Below are positions 13,012 through 21,614 of a DNA stretch of 27,873 nt, piece after piece. Made by a program: the position numbers and the translations under genes. The first letter of the stretch is position 1. The number at the start of each line of letters is the position of its first letter. The notes under the pieces are model-generated. The model searched no databases. It worked only from the letters and a program-made list of their open reading frames with translations, and had not been told where the DNA came from. The DNA comes from a virus, in IMG/VR virus record IMGVR_UViG_3300012931_000062, positions 1 through 27,873 of that record; one strand, written 5' to 3'.

Positions 13012-14816
13012 AAATCTACGGCGAGACAGAGGCCCAAAAAGCAATCGAGGCAAACACAACGCCTCGCATGCTGCGCCTCGGCATGTTGCGCCGGTACGTT
13101 ACGGGCGACCAATACCAAGGGCGCCCCAAATGGACCTCGCAGGATTGTCCTGTTTGGGATCGTGAGCCCGCGGTTATCTGGATGGCTCCCGAGGGGGCGA
13201 TCACCTCGAACGAAGATCTGCTCTTGGCGGACGGTCGTTACCCGACGATCACGACGCGCACAGAAGAAGACGAGTCCGAATCCGAGAGCGACGAGGCCCT
13301 CGATGAAGAGTCCAGCAAGAAGCTCGACTTCCTGCTTCGGAACATCGAGCGAGAGGCAAAGCTCCGCCCACACAACCGCGAGGCGTACAAGGACGCGCAG
13401 AGCGTCGGGACGTGCGTTGGGCTTTTCGGCGCGCGCAACGGTCGACTGTTCGCCGAGACGATTCAAGCCGAATACGCGACGGTTGAATTCGACTACACCG
13501 GCAACGTTACGCGTTTGACCGTCCAATATCCCTACCTCGACATTTCCAGGGACCACCAAGGCGCTTACCACGCCAAGGCGTTGTTGTTTCGGCGCGTCAT
13601 TGACGAGGTGTCCGACACGACGTTCTTGCCTGGTGAGGCGCGCCAGGATGGCATCGAGCCATCTTGGTTCGTCGACAAGACCAAGACCGCCCAGCACAAC
13701 CTCGGGTTTTGCCCGGTCATCTATCACAAGTTCCGACTCGTCTCGAGTATCGTCAACGACACCGACGGCAAGGCGATTCACGCGCAGTCCACGGACGAAC
13801 TCGACGCATTCAACCTTCAGGCCTCGATTCGTCACAACGGCGCGATCAACTCGCTTCCGCAGCGGTACGAGTGCGGCGTAGAGCCCGGGTTCAACCCGAC
13901 TGAACCCGCGCAGGCTCAAGGGCTCATTGTCTACGCGCAACCCGGCGGCGGCTCATTCTCACCGCACAGCCCACCCAAGGAACGGTTTGTTAGCTACCAG
14001 ACAGCGCCGCATGGCGCGCGCAGGGCTGGTCCCACTTGGGTCTGGCAGTACTCCGACGCAAACGTCAAGGTCGGGCAACTGGAGCTCAATTCGGGCGCAC
14101 TAGAAGCCCTCGCAACCACGATGGCAGATCTTCGAGCGCGAGTCTGTGAGCAGCTCGCCTGGGTCGCTCTGAACCCCGAAGAGATCAAATTCGCAGCCGC
14201 GCTCAGTGGCAAGGCCCTCGAGCGGCTCATGGCGCGGCAACTGAACCGCGTAGCAAAGGACCGCGACGGATTCGGTATCGACTACCTACGCGCTTCGTAT
14301 TGCATGCTTCTACGCATCGCGGGAAAACTTGGCCCGGGAGCACTCAAGACCCGCGGCCTCAAGTCGGCGCACTCGGCGGTCCAATCATTCGAGTCCGTTG
14401 CCGATGGATGGACAGACCCACCGCTTTCGCTTCAATGGGGTACGTGGTTCCAGCCGAACGCGCAGGACGACAAGGATCTCGTAGAGACGACCAAAACCGC
14501 CTACGACGCCAGATTCATCACGCTCAAGACCGCGATCGAAAAGCTCAAGCGGACCTTTGGAATCGATAACATCGATGCTTACCTTGAGAGTCTCAAGGAA
14601 GAGTCCGACGAGCGCGCCGAAAAAGAGCAGGACGATCTAGCCGCTAGCATTGCCCAGGCTCACGCGAAACTGAATGGCGCTCCCGCAAAACGAACAGGCG
14701 CAGGATTCGAGGAATCGGATCCTGAAGGCGGAAGCGGCGGCGCTGGTGTTACTGCTGACGCTGCGAAGAAAGACGCTCAAGGGCAAGCCAACAGTCGCGG
14801 CAATCGTCGCGCTTGA
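13008..14816 (+). CDS. Portal protein, 602 aa
   Basis: The position directly after terL, the length and the sequence pattern ('RRYVTGDQYQGRPKW' near the start, Trp/Pro/Asp-rich wing, 'LEALATTMADLRARVCEQLAWVAL' helix, 'AYDARFITLKTAIEKL' late helix) fit phage portal proteins, which form the dodecameric DNA channel at the head vertex. An acidic patch (about residues 85-100) contains many Glu/Asp/Ser. The last 48 residues are Gly/Ala/Lys-rich and look disordered; this end is overprinted by the start of the next gene over 143 bases. Confidence 0.87.
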   Translation: MKIYGETEAQKAIEANTTPRMLRLGMLRRYVTGDQYQGRPKWTSQDCPVWDREPAVIWMAPEGAITSNEDLLLADGRYPTITTRTEEDESESESDEALDEESSKKLDFLLRNIEREAKLRPHNREAYKDAQSVGTCVGLFGARNGRLFAETIQAEYATVEFDYTGNVTRLTVQYPYLDISRDHQGAYHAKALLFRRVIDEVSDTTFLPGEARQDGIEPSWFVDKTKTAQHNLGFCPVIYHKFRLVSSIVNDTDGKAIHAQSTDELDAFNLQASIRHNGAINSLPQRYECGVEPGFNPTEPAQAQGLIVYAQPGGGSFSPHSPPKERFVSYQTAPHGARRAGPTWVWQYSDANVKVGQLELNSGALEALATTMADLRARVCEQLAWVALNPEEIKFAAALSGKALERLMARQLNRVAKDRDGFGIDYLRASYCMLLRIAGKLGPGALKTRGLKSAHSAVQSFESVADGWTDPPLSLQWGTWFQPNAQDDKDLVETTKTAYDARFITLKTAIEKLKRTFGIDNIDAYLESLKEESDERAEKEQDDLAASIAQAHAKLNGAPAKRTGAGFEESDPEGGSGGAGVTADAAKKDAQGQANSRGNRRA

Positions 14817-15294
14817 GCGCGAGCTCTACGGCGCAATCGCTGGCGTTCGGTCACTCGCGAGAGCAGAAGCGCTCACGTTTTCGCGGTTGCGCTTTGGCCC
14901 GCAGCTGGTCCCGTCTGGAATGTCCGGGCGCATTGAGGATCTTCATCGGGCGCGCAAGTACTCGAGCAATGTAACGAGGCTAATCGTTGAGACCACCGAC
15001 AAGGGCGGGCCGGTGATTCAGCGAGTCGACAACCGGCTCGTCACGATAGCGATTACCGAGAATTCCAACGCCTACAACGCCGAACACAGACACGCGATCA
15101 TTGACCGGGCGCAGCAACTCGGCCTTGTTGAGATCTGGGACGCGGAACTCGACATTCAAACATGTGAGCACTGCGCATCGCTCGACGGATCGGAGAGCAT
15201 CGACGGTGCGTTTCCTGGCGGCGCAACCCCGGGGAATGTTCACGGACGCTGCCGCTGCACATCGCACTTCGTTAGGCGATCGATTTTACACTAG
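14674..15294 (+). CDS. Minor head protein, SPP1 gp7 / Mu gpF-like
   Basis: The 206-residue protein ends in the family's C-terminal signature: 'CEHCASLDG' then 'PGNVHGRCRC', the phage head morphogenesis (SPP1 gp7-like) zinc-linked motif. It is preceded by a helical region. Such proteins attach to the portal and enter the head during assembly. It starts 143 bases inside the portal gene in another frame; a first in-frame ATG and the plausible helical N-terminus support that start. It follows the portal gene, the usual order. Confidence 0.85.
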   Translation: MALPQNEQAQDSRNRILKAEAAALVLLLTLRRKTLKGKPTVAAIVALERELYGAIAGVRSLARAEALTFSRLRFGPQLVPSGMSGRIEDLHRARKYSSNVTRLIVETTDKGGPVIQRVDNRLVTIAITENSNAYNAEHRHAIIDRAQQLGLVEIWDAELDIQTCEHCASLDGSESIDGAFPGGATPGNVHGRCRCTSHFVRRSILH

Positions 15295-15300
15295 GACAAC

Positions 15301-15429
15301 ATGACCAAACTTTGCCTTATCTGTGGCGCCGTGTTTGACGGTGAGACTTGCCCCAAGTGCGGCGAAGGCTCGTTTGAGTCAGTCGCTGTCGCGAGTCAAC
15401 CCAAAGAAGAGAAGCGGGGCAAGCGATGA
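15301..15429 (+). CDS. Tiny zinc-ribbon protein, 42 aa
   Basis: An ATG at 15301 opens a 42-codon frame ending in an ATGA overlap with the next gene. The product 'MTKLCLICGAVFDG' then 'CPKCGEGSF' contains two CxxCG knuckles 10 residues apart, a standard zinc ribbon, then a Lys/Arg-rich tail. It is too short to be found by length filters but its motif and coupled spacing make it very likely real. Function unknown; several phages carry similar small zinc proteins near head genes. Confidence 0.75.
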   Translation: MTKLCLICGAVFDGETCPKCGEGSFESVAVASQPKEEKRGKR

Positions 15430-15680
15430 TCCCGATCTGCACCGGCTTCCGCTCTGAATCAATCGACGTGACGAGCGCCAGTTGGGCGTGTGTCGGAACC
15501 TACGGGCAACCGGTTGGCATCTACTGTGCCGCAACAACGACAATCACGGGCGCTCTGTCTGGTGATGCGGTTGAGGCCGAGTGGACGCTGACGGCTGGCG
15601 CGATTCACTGGCTGTCGTTCAAGAGCATCAACACGTCTTCGACCACAAAGAACGGTTACCGGGTGCTGTACGCGCGATGA
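15426..15680 (+). CDS. Hypothetical protein, 84 aa, possibly virion-associated
   Basis: It is coupled at both ends (ATGA overlaps). The sequence is beta-rich with many Thr/Ser and four aromatic residues ('TGALSGDAVEAEWTLTAGAIHWLSF'). It resembles small beta-sandwich decoration or connector proteins but no family match is claimed. Its position among head genes supports a structural role. Confidence 0.55.
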   Translation: MIPICTGFRSESIDVTSASWACVGTYGQPVGIYCAATTTITGALSGDAVEAEWTLTAGAIHWLSFKSINTSSTTKNGYRVLYAR

Positions 15681-16060
15681 ACTGCCCACAGTGCGGCTCC
15701 GATAACTGGATCGTTGAGTTGCTCACCGGTTCCGACGGTGGACCGTCAGGACTGAGCAATAGGTGCTGCCAATGCCAGCACGCATGGCGACCGGACGGCG
15801 CCGGCAACGTTGCGCCGCGAATTGAACGCGGTCAACCGGTGCCAATTCAGCGGCAGCAAGCGCCACAGAAGGCAGCGCGTCGCGTTACGGCTAAGTCCGT
15901 TGTCGCTGACGCCAAACAAGAGCTTCGCCGACTCGATAAGGAGATCGCGCGACTTGAGAAACTCAAACGGCAACGGGCCGAACTGGCGCGATTGCTAGAT
16001 GCAGCGAAGGGCTCACCGTCGGCAGTTGTCGAACTGAGACGCACTTCGCAGACGGGATAA
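15677..16060 (+). CDS. Zinc-ribbon plus coiled-coil protein, 127 aa
   Basis: The start is ATG 15677 (ATGA overlap); the upstream in-frame part from 15581 lies in the previous gene. The N-terminus carries 'NCPQCGSDNW' and 'CCQCQHAW', a zinc ribbon like those in transcription and packaging proteins. The C-terminal half ('DAKQELRRLDKEIARLEKLKRQRAEL' region, about 75-105) forms a coiled coil with a heptad pattern. Function unknown. Confidence 0.6.
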   Translation: MNCPQCGSDNWIVELLTGSDGGPSGLSNRCCQCQHAWRPDGAGNVAPRIERGQPVPIQRQQAPQKAARRVTAKSVVADAKQELRRLDKEIARLEKLKRQRAELARLLDAAKGSPSAVVELRRTSQTG

Positions 16061-16061
16061 A

Positions 16062-16451
16062 ATGTCCACCATCGCAGGAACCATCGGCAACGTTTCGATC
16101 TTGGCGCGTGAGAAGAACCCGGCAGGGGGAGCCCGCGGGCTCGCTCGCTTGGCTGTCAGCTTCGCGGCTTACACTGGCTCGTCCGACGACGCAGCTGTCA
16201 ACGCAATCCCGACCGCGATTGCGAATAGCTTGCGCAACGGCAAGACCATCACGCTGCGCGGTGCGTGCACGCTGTACCCCGGAAGTGACGCGGCGCAGGC
16301 AGTGTACTTCAGTGGCGCATCCGTGAGCGCTGCGACCATCTCCGGCGCGAACGCGACCGGAAACCTCACGAATGCGGCCGGGACTGAGCTCACAAGCTCG
16401 GTCGCAACCACTGTCCCGGTTACGATCATCGCTTGGTACGACGAGTCCTAG
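16062..16451 (+). CDS. Hypothetical virion protein candidate, 129 aa
   Basis: The product is rich in Ala, Thr, Ser, Gly and Asn with alternating strands ('GKTITLRGACTLYPGSDAAQAVYFSGASVSAATI'). It has no cysteine knuckles. The Ala/Thr-rich, beta-strand-type composition resembles capsid cement or decoration proteins, and it sits between head genes and scaffold. The following 68-base gap (16452-16519) holds no clear terminator. The call is by composition and context only. Confidence 0.55.
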   Translation: MSTIAGTIGNVSILAREKNPAGGARGLARLAVSFAAYTGSSDDAAVNAIPTAIANSLRNGKTITLRGACTLYPGSDAAQAVYFSGASVSAATISGANATGNLTNAAGTELTSSVATTVPVTIIAWYDES

Positions 16452-16519
16452 CCGATACCTGACTCAGGGCCGCACCTCTACAGTGACGCCGGCTGCGAAC
16501 GGGCGAATTTGGAGGAAGC

Positions 16520-17161
16520 ATGTCAGACCAGACGTTGGGCAATCCGCCCATCGAAGGGCAGAGTTCTGCCCAGCAAACACCGCCGACCGTTGAACCACCC
16601 AAGCCCGTTGTTCCGTCCAGCGCGTTGCCTGAGGACACGCTCAAGGCACGGATTGACGCGGCGAAGGCCACGGGAAAAAACGAGTTACTCAAGGAGCTCG
16701 GCGTAACCGATCCTGCGCAACTCAAGGCAGCGCTTGACTCAATCAAGGCAGCTGAGGAGGCCAAGAAAACCGAAGCCGAAAAGCTCGCTGGCCACCTCGC
16801 TGAACTTGAGCGGACCAGGGCGACTCTCGCCGACGCGACCGCTGCCATCGAATCAGTGTGGGCCACTGAGTCCACGAAGCTCACAGCTGAGCAACTGGCT
16901 GCGGTTGATGCTCTTGGTGGCCAAAGTTCCGCTGCGAAAGTGCGAGCACTGAACCTGTTGCGCCCGACGTGGGCAACGCAACCAGCTCCATCAGCGCAAG
17001 CATCAGCGGCTCCGCCCGCAACTACCTCACCGGCGCCGAATGCGCCGCCCGCAACTACCATCTCGCCAACGGACCCGAAAGCAAGACACGCGGACCTGTT
17101 GGCAAAGAACCCGGTCGCGGCAGCGAACTACGCCGCGCAACACCCAGAAGTATTTTCATGA
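16520..17161 (+). CDS. Capsid scaffolding protein
   Basis: It has a strong GGAGGAAGC ribosome binding site. The 213-residue product is Ala/Glu/Lys/Pro-rich: a Pro/Ser-rich N-terminus, a long helical centre (about 45-135) with coiled-coil character, a Pro/Ala/Thr-rich linker (about 155-185) with an exact 15-base DNA repeat (17012-17026 and 17045-17059), and a C-terminal helix ('LLAKNPVAAANYAAQHPEVF'). This composition and location immediately upstream of the major capsid gene is typical of phage scaffolds, which bind capsid protein through a C-terminal helix and are removed before packaging. Confidence 0.78.
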   Translation: MSDQTLGNPPIEGQSSAQQTPPTVEPPKPVVPSSALPEDTLKARIDAAKATGKNELLKELGVTDPAQLKAALDSIKAAEEAKKTEAEKLAGHLAELERTRATLADATAAIESVWATESTKLTAEQLAAVDALGGQSSAAKVRALNLLRPTWATQPAPSAQASAAPPATTSPAPNAPPATTISPTDPKARHADLLAKNPVAAANYAAQHPEVFS

Positions 17162-17202
17162 CGCCCAGCGAATCAACGGCGGGCGCGAAGGGATAGCATC
17201 CT

Positions 17203-18306
17203 ATGCCTGATATCAATCCGTTCACCCTGCCCAATAACTTTTACGAGAAGGTCAGCTCCAAGCTCCTGACCGCTCCCCGTGCGCAGTTCGTTTATGCTCA
17301 CGGTTTGCTTGGTGCGCTCATGCAGTCGCTCGATTTGGGCGATCTTAGCGGCTCGTTTGCTGGGACCGGTCACACCGGAGCCGGCGCGCAGATTGCCGGC
17401 GCCCCCGTTGGCAACCTCGAAAACGACGCGCTCAAGCTCTACAACGGCGTCCTGAGTCAGATTTTCGAGACGCCTCTTGAGCCTGGGTTCGTCGGGATGC
17501 CCGGCACCGTGGTGCGGTTCAACCGCCCCGCGTACGACTCGACCACGTACACTTGGGCCTCCCGCACCGTTGGCCCAACGCAGGCGATTTCGACGACCCC
17601 GATTGGGGTCAAGTCGGAGCAGGCCTCGCTTGCTTTGCAGCTCCTGACTGGTCCGTACGACTCAGCGAACAACTGTGTTGCTCCGTACGCGCTGGACAAG
17701 TTCTCGGCTCAGGTAGGTGTCCACAAGGTCACCGACTACACGGGCGAGATGCTCAAGTACGACTTCCACCGCGTGCTTGAAGCCGGCGTCACGGCGCTGC
17801 TCGACACCGGAACCGCAATCTATCCCGCTGGGATGACCGCGGACAACGACATCACGACCACGAACGGTGGCGCGCTGAGTGTGGAGCAGATTGCCCGCGC
17901 GCAGAAGACGATGGATGACGCGAATCTGCCGACGTTCGCCGACGGTTACCGCTTGCTCGTGCTGCCGCCTACGGGCGCGTACCACCTGAGCGGCGACAGC
18001 CAGTTCCGCGACGCTCGCTACTTCCAGGAGATGAACATCGTCTATCGGACGTACATCGGCTCGATTCGCGGATTCCACATCATCACCTCAACGACCCTCA
18101 CGTCTACCGCGAACACTTCGAGTGTTGGCGTCTACAAGGCGCACGCGGTTGCTCCTGGTGTTCTCGGTGTTGCATCCGGCATCGCCCCGACCGTCGCGTT
18201 CTCGAACGACACGAACTTCGGGCTTACCGGCAAGGTGATGTGGCAAGCGTGCATGGCGCTCGGTCTGCTCAATAACGCCTACGCGTACACCCTGCGATTC
18301 GGCTGA
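17203..18306 (+). CDS. Major capsid protein (HK97-fold)
   Basis: The 367-residue protein follows the scaffold gene, the canonical order. It begins 'MPDINPFTLPNNFYEKVSSKLL' in part (N-terminal arm), has Thr/Gly-rich loops, and 'YRLLVLPPTGAYHLSGD..FRDARYF' with 'YIGSIRGFHIITSTTL' near the C-terminus, the strand-helix pattern of the HK97 A and P domains. No delta-domain or self-processing site is obvious. There is no transmembrane segment. Codon choice is GC3-rich and biased, as expected for an abundant protein. Confidence 0.85.
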   Translation: MPDINPFTLPNNFYEKVSSKLLTAPRAQFVYAHGLLGALMQSLDLGDLSGSFAGTGHTGAGAQIAGAPVGNLENDALKLYNGVLSQIFETPLEPGFVGMPGTVVRFNRPAYDSTTYTWASRTVGPTQAISTTPIGVKSEQASLALQLLTGPYDSANNCVAPYALDKFSAQVGVHKVTDYTGEMLKYDFHRVLEAGVTALLDTGTAIYPAGMTADNDITTTNGGALSVEQIARAQKTMDDANLPTFADGYRLLVLPPTGAYHLSGDSQFRDARYFQEMNIVYRTYIGSIRGFHIITSTTLTSTANTSSVGVYKAHAVAPGVLGVASGIAPTVAFSNDTNFGLTGKVMWQACMALGLLNNAYAYTLRFG

Positions 18307-18327
18307 TCTTGATTGGAGGAGTCAACC

Positions 18328-18741
18328 ATGAAGCATCCAGTCAATTACCAGACTGACGCAGGCGCCGCGCAGCTGTTCGCTGCCGGCGCTGCCACGAAGT
18401 ACATCTACGGCAACGTCCGGAACACCCAGACCATCAAGGATGGCTCGCTCGTCGCTGTTGCTCTCGCGAGCGCAACGACCAACACGCTGACCATCACGGG
18501 GATCTGGCAGGTGTCCGACGACAACTCAACGTGGATCAACGTTGTTCCGCAGAACAACGCCGCGCGGGTGGTCCAGGTCACCGGAACCGGCTCCGCTGTT
18601 TCGTCGACCGTCGCCTACGAGGCGCCGACTGCGATCACGTCGTTCAAGTACGTCCGCTTTGCTCTCGCGACTGGTGTCGCGTCCGCTGACGGCGCCGCTG
18701 ACGGTGGCACGATTGGCTACCGCTGGGTCCTCGACCGCTAA
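18328..18741 (+). CDS. Probable capsid decoration protein, 137 aa
   Basis: ATG 18328 follows TTGGAGGAG (18313-18321), a strong ribosome binding site, so the longer in-frame TTG start at 18313 is rejected. The protein is Ala/Thr/Val-rich with alternating strands and 'TTNTLTITGIWQVSDDNSTWINVV', an Ig/jelly-roll-like pattern. High expression signals immediately after the major capsid gene support a head decoration or cement role. Identity is inferred from context. Confidence 0.6.
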   Translation: MKHPVNYQTDAGAAQLFAAGAATKYIYGNVRNTQTIKDGSLVAVALASATTNTLTITGIWQVSDDNSTWINVVPQNNAARVVQVTGTGSAVSSTVAYEAPTAITSFKYVRFALATGVASADGAADGGTIGYRWVLDR

Positions 18742-18747
18742 CACCCA

Positions 18748-19347
18748 ATGCCGCTTACCACGGGTGAACTGGACCGCATTCGCGGAGAGCTTGGCTACAA
18801 CCTGCTCAACACTGGCGCGCAGCCGTACATCGGTGTGCACGCGATGTTTGAGCAGGTGATCCAACCGTATCTCCGCGAAGGCTCCGATACCACTTCGTCA
18901 ACCGATGTAGTGGTGGCGCCCGCTGGCGGACTTGTCACGCTCACGGTGGCGAGCGGCACGGGTATCGTTCTGCATGAGCGCATCGCGGTCGACGTCGATG
19001 ATTTTCTCGAGATGGCGACTGTTCGCTATGTCTCGGGAACTTCGGTAGGCGTCGTGCTCAAGAAGGCCCATGCTGGAACGTACCCGGTCACAATCGACGG
19101 TGGCTTACAGCAGGTCCGTGAGTGCCTGTCGTCAATCTTCATCATCCGTGGGCGTATCGGTGCGCTCAACGGTACCGGTGCGATCAAGGCGGTTGACGAG
19201 ATTGAGTTCTACGACTCGAAGGGCAAGTCGCGGCTGCGCTTGCTACAAGACCAGCTCGAATTCTGGCGCGACGAACTCGCGTCAAGACTCGGCATCACGA
19301 GGCGCTCGCCGCAGAATTCTGCTGGCGGTTGCGTTGCGCTGTACTGA
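18748..19347 (+). CDS. Putative head-tail connector protein, 199 aa
   Basis: The N-terminal helix 'TTGELDRIRGELGYNLLN' and 'VRECLSSIFIIRGRI...' with later 'LRLLQDQLEFWRDELASRLG' resemble head-tail joining proteins with a helical bundle and an inserted beta domain. It lies in the usual place between capsid and tail genes. Its TGA overlaps the next ATG (TGATG at 19345-19349). Precise connector class is not decided. Confidence 0.55.
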   Translation: MPLTTGELDRIRGELGYNLLNTGAQPYIGVHAMFEQVIQPYLREGSDTTSSTDVVVAPAGGLVTLTVASGTGIVLHERIAVDVDDFLEMATVRYVSGTSVGVVLKKAHAGTYPVTIDGGLQQVRECLSSIFIIRGRIGALNGTGAIKAVDEIEFYDSKGKSRLRLLQDQLEFWRDELASRLGITRRSPQNSAGGCVALY

Positions 19348-19793
19348 TGTCCCTAGCCGACGAGTTCCGCGAGATAGCCAACGAGTGTCGCGCTATCCCC
19401 GCCGAGTTCGGCCTCTACGAACACTCCGTTTCGATCATCCAATCAAGGTGGTCGTCTGGGATCTTCGGCGAAGGGATCGAAGAGAAAACCGAGACGCCGA
19501 TCACTGTGTACGGCGGTGCGAATCCGAAGGTTCACTTTCCGAGTCAGCGAGAGATTGCACTCGGCTTGATGTCTCTCGGGGAGGCGACGATTGGGCCGTT
19601 CACGCCAGACTACGGAACGGGTGGGATCTCAAGATCGATGCTCGACGGTGACGAGCTCCTGAACAACGACGGCTTCTTGGTGAAGATCGTCGGTCCCCAA
19701 TGTTCGACCGGTGCGCTCTACCGGATCAAGAACAAGAACGTTGATCACGCGCTTAGAATCACCCTCGTCTGCATCCCGTCCGGATCTGCATAA
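19347..19793 (+). CDS. Putative head-tail joining protein, 148 aa
   Basis: Start 19347 is chosen for its TGATG overlap; the in-frame extension to 19329 is inside the preceding gene. The protein has 'PITVYGGANPKVHFPSQREIALG' and 'NNDGFLVKIVGPQC..GALYRIKNKN', a beta-barrel-like pattern seen in head-closure proteins. Function by position only. The TAA shares a base with the next ATG. Confidence 0.5.
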   Translation: MSLADEFREIANECRAIPAEFGLYEHSVSIIQSRWSSGIFGEGIEEKTETPITVYGGANPKVHFPSQREIALGLMSLGEATIGPFTPDYGTGGISRSMLDGDELLNNDGFLVKIVGPQCSTGALYRIKNKNVDHALRITLVCIPSGSA

Positions 19794-20545
19794 TGGGAAC
19801 GCTCAACGATGGCTTTGGCGCGCTACGGTTGCCGGTAACACCGTCAACGTATGGCGCCGAGCTTGATCCTGGGCAGGACGCCATCATCGGCCTGTTGAAG
19901 GCGGCGATCCTGGCAGAGTGCGGCGATGCATTTTCCGCCTTGATTGGCGGGCTCCAAACCGATCATTTCCTCGTCCGCAAGGGCAACGGAACACCTGTCG
20001 GAAACACTTCGAGACTCGAGGTCACTGCGCAGCAGATGACCCAGATTTCCTCGGACTGGCCACTGTTAGCGGTCTACCGCCAGGGCGAACCCGAGACCTC
20101 TCAGCTCACGCTTGGTGGGTACGAGATTGAGACCCAGGAGTGGGCAGTCGACTACGTTGTTGGCTCGCTACCGCCGGCTGATGTTGTCAGGTTTAGGCCG
20201 TTCCTAATCGCTGTCGATCGCGTGATAAAGATCACGCTCAATCACGGCCACCACCCTGACTACCAGGAGGACGTCCGGCAGTTCTCGGGGCAGTTCCACG
20301 CTCTTCGATACAAGAGCCGAATGGGCCCCGGGTTGCAGGCGTCACTCGGAGACGAGCAGAGCGCCGGCTATTTCGGAATGACGTGTCTCCTGGAGACGCA
20401 AGAGCGTTCCGTGTTCGACGGGTACGCGGCCACGGGCGAATTCGAGACAGACACCGGGTACGTGCCAGAGGGAACCGGGACCGCAACCAAGCTCACCGAT
20501 GTGTTGGTAACGGTGACAGAGGCGACGCCAGCAGAAGAAGAGTAG
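19793..20545 (+). CDS. Putative neck/tail-terminator protein, 250 aa
   Basis: The TAATG overlap ties it to the preceding gene. The segment 'WAVDYVVGSLPPADVVRFRPFLIAVDRVIKITLNHGHHPDY' fits a helix with preceding strands as in tail-terminator folds. The C-terminal 45 residues are low complexity (Thr, Glu, Gly) and probably disordered. The position before the gp10-like gene and the sheath supports a neck or terminator role. No confident family assignment. Confidence 0.5.
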   Translation: MGTLNDGFGALRLPVTPSTYGAELDPGQDAIIGLLKAAILAECGDAFSALIGGLQTDHFLVRKGNGTPVGNTSRLEVTAQQMTQISSDWPLLAVYRQGEPETSQLTLGGYEIETQEWAVDYVVGSLPPADVVRFRPFLIAVDRVIKITLNHGHHPDYQEDVRQFSGQFHALRYKSRMGPGLQASLGDEQSAGYFGMTCLLETQERSVFDGYAATGEFETDTGYVPEGTGTATKLTDVLVTVTEATPAEEE

Positions 20546-20552
20546 TGGATTA

Positions 20553-20858
20553 ATGGCGGCGTACACAATCAAGTCAACGGCTGTTCTTGAGATAGCCCGA
20601 ATGAAGCCCGTCGTCGGTAAGCTTGAGCGCCGAGCTTTTCTTGCTGAGCTATACGCGAGTTGTTCCGGCTTCGACATGGCAGCGCGCTTCGAGCACAGCG
20701 CAAAGGACGGCCTCATCCTGGAGTGCGTCATCTCAACCGTTGATGAGACGACGATCCCGGCAATGATCGCCATTGGCGAAAAGTTCGGCAGCCGCTGGTC
20801 TGTCAGCGAAACTCCGTTCGGCAAGACGCTTAGAATTGAGATTGGACCGAGAGACTGA
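20553..20858 (+). CDS. Hypothetical protein, 101 aa, head-tail region
   Basis: It starts seven bases after the preceding stop. The small alpha/beta sequence ('AVLEIARMKPVVGKLERRAFLAEL', then 'SRWSVSETPFGKTLRIEIGPRD') has no recognised family. Placement suggests a neck or assembly protein. Confidence 0.5.
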   Translation: MAAYTIKSTAVLEIARMKPVVGKLERRAFLAELYASCSGFDMAARFEHSAKDGLILECVISTVDETTIPAMIAIGEKFGSRWSVSETPFGKTLRIEIGPRD

Positions 20859-20863
20859 TAATC

Positions 20864-21109
20864 ATGAGCGCGAAGCTAAAGCTGGCAGACGCGGTCGTTG
20901 CTCGGCCTAATGTCGTTGCCGCGCTGCAGGATGCGCTCGACGATGCAAGGGCCGGCAAGGTCCTGGCCGTCGCGATCGCGTTTGTTGACACGGCGGAACG
21001 CACACACACGAGCTACGCAAACGACAGCGCGCGTACCGGAAAGCGGGATCTAGTCGCCGGAGTCGCACTGTTGCAGCACCGGTTGCTGACGAGCTGGAAC
21101 GACGGATGA
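20864..21109 (+). CDS. Hypothetical protein, 81 aa
   Basis: A short helix-rich product, Ala/Asp/Val-rich ('ALQDALDDARAGKVLAVAIAFVD'). It is separated from the next gene by three bases. No motif or family is recognised; like its neighbours it sits among head-tail junction genes. Confidence 0.5.
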   Translation: MSAKLKLADAVVARPNVVAALQDALDDARAGKVLAVAIAFVDTAERTHTSYANDSARTGKRDLVAGVALLQHRLLTSWNDG

Positions 21110-21112
21110 GCC

Positions 21113-21613
21113 ATGTCCTTTGTCGGTTACCCGAAAGCCTCGGGAAACCGTGGCCCGATAGATGTTGCTGCGCTTCGTAGTGGTCATTCCAAGTGGCTTC
21201 TGGCTCATGACGCAATGCTGCGGAAAACGCTGTCCGACATCGGAAGCAGCGCCGTTCACTTTGCGTCGCACTCGAAGATCTTGAGACGTCGAAGCGGGAT
21301 GCTCGCGGGTGGCTGGCATCGCGGATTCAGCTTCACGTCGAGCAAAATGACTGTGCTGCTCGTGAACAGGGTTCCTCACGCTGTCTATCACGAGTTCGGC
21401 ACCGGCATCTATGGCCCGAAGGGCACACCGATCACTCCGAAGCGCGCGCGACTGCTGCGCTGGAAGAATCCCGACACCGGCAAGTGGTGCAGCGCGAAGA
21501 GCGTGAAGGGCGTCAAGCCGCGCTGGATTGGCAAGGACGCCGCCCGGGCCGCCTGGGGATTTGGGGAACGAAAACTCACAAGCAGCGCGGAAGCGCTGGC
21601 TAGGAAATTCTGA
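21113..21613 (+). CDS. HK97 gp10-like tail completion/neck protein
   Basis: The sequence contains 'PHAVYHEFGTGIYGPKGTPITPK' in the centre, the hallmark Y-HE-F/YGT pattern of HK97 gp10-like proteins, followed by a basic 'RLLRWKN' strand and a long Lys/Arg-rich C-terminus. Proteins of this family lie at the head-tail junction. The family usual length (about 130-170 aa) agrees with 166 aa. Confidence 0.75.
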   Translation: MSFVGYPKASGNRGPIDVAALRSGHSKWLLAHDAMLRKTLSDIGSSAVHFASHSKILRRRSGMLAGGWHRGFSFTSSKMTVLLVNRVPHAVYHEFGTGIYGPKGTPITPKRARLLRWKNPDTGKWCSAKSVKGVKPRWIGKDAARAAWGFGERKLTSSAEALARKF

Positions 21614-21614
21614 A

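Noticed and set aside
12948-13940. 330-aa minus-strand ORF
   Set aside because: It mirrors the portal gene, as expected from GC-rich codon bias, and no minus-strand signals are near it.
17162-17185. CGCCC/GGGCG hairpin before the capsid gene as a terminator
   Set aside because: Only a 5-bp stem with a long loop and no T-tract; could form by chance in GC-rich DNA.
16969-17196. 75-aa ORF at the end of the scaffold gene
   Set aside because: It overlaps the scaffold frame and lacks a ribosome binding site; the Pro/Ala/Thr-rich scaffold linker explains the sequence.
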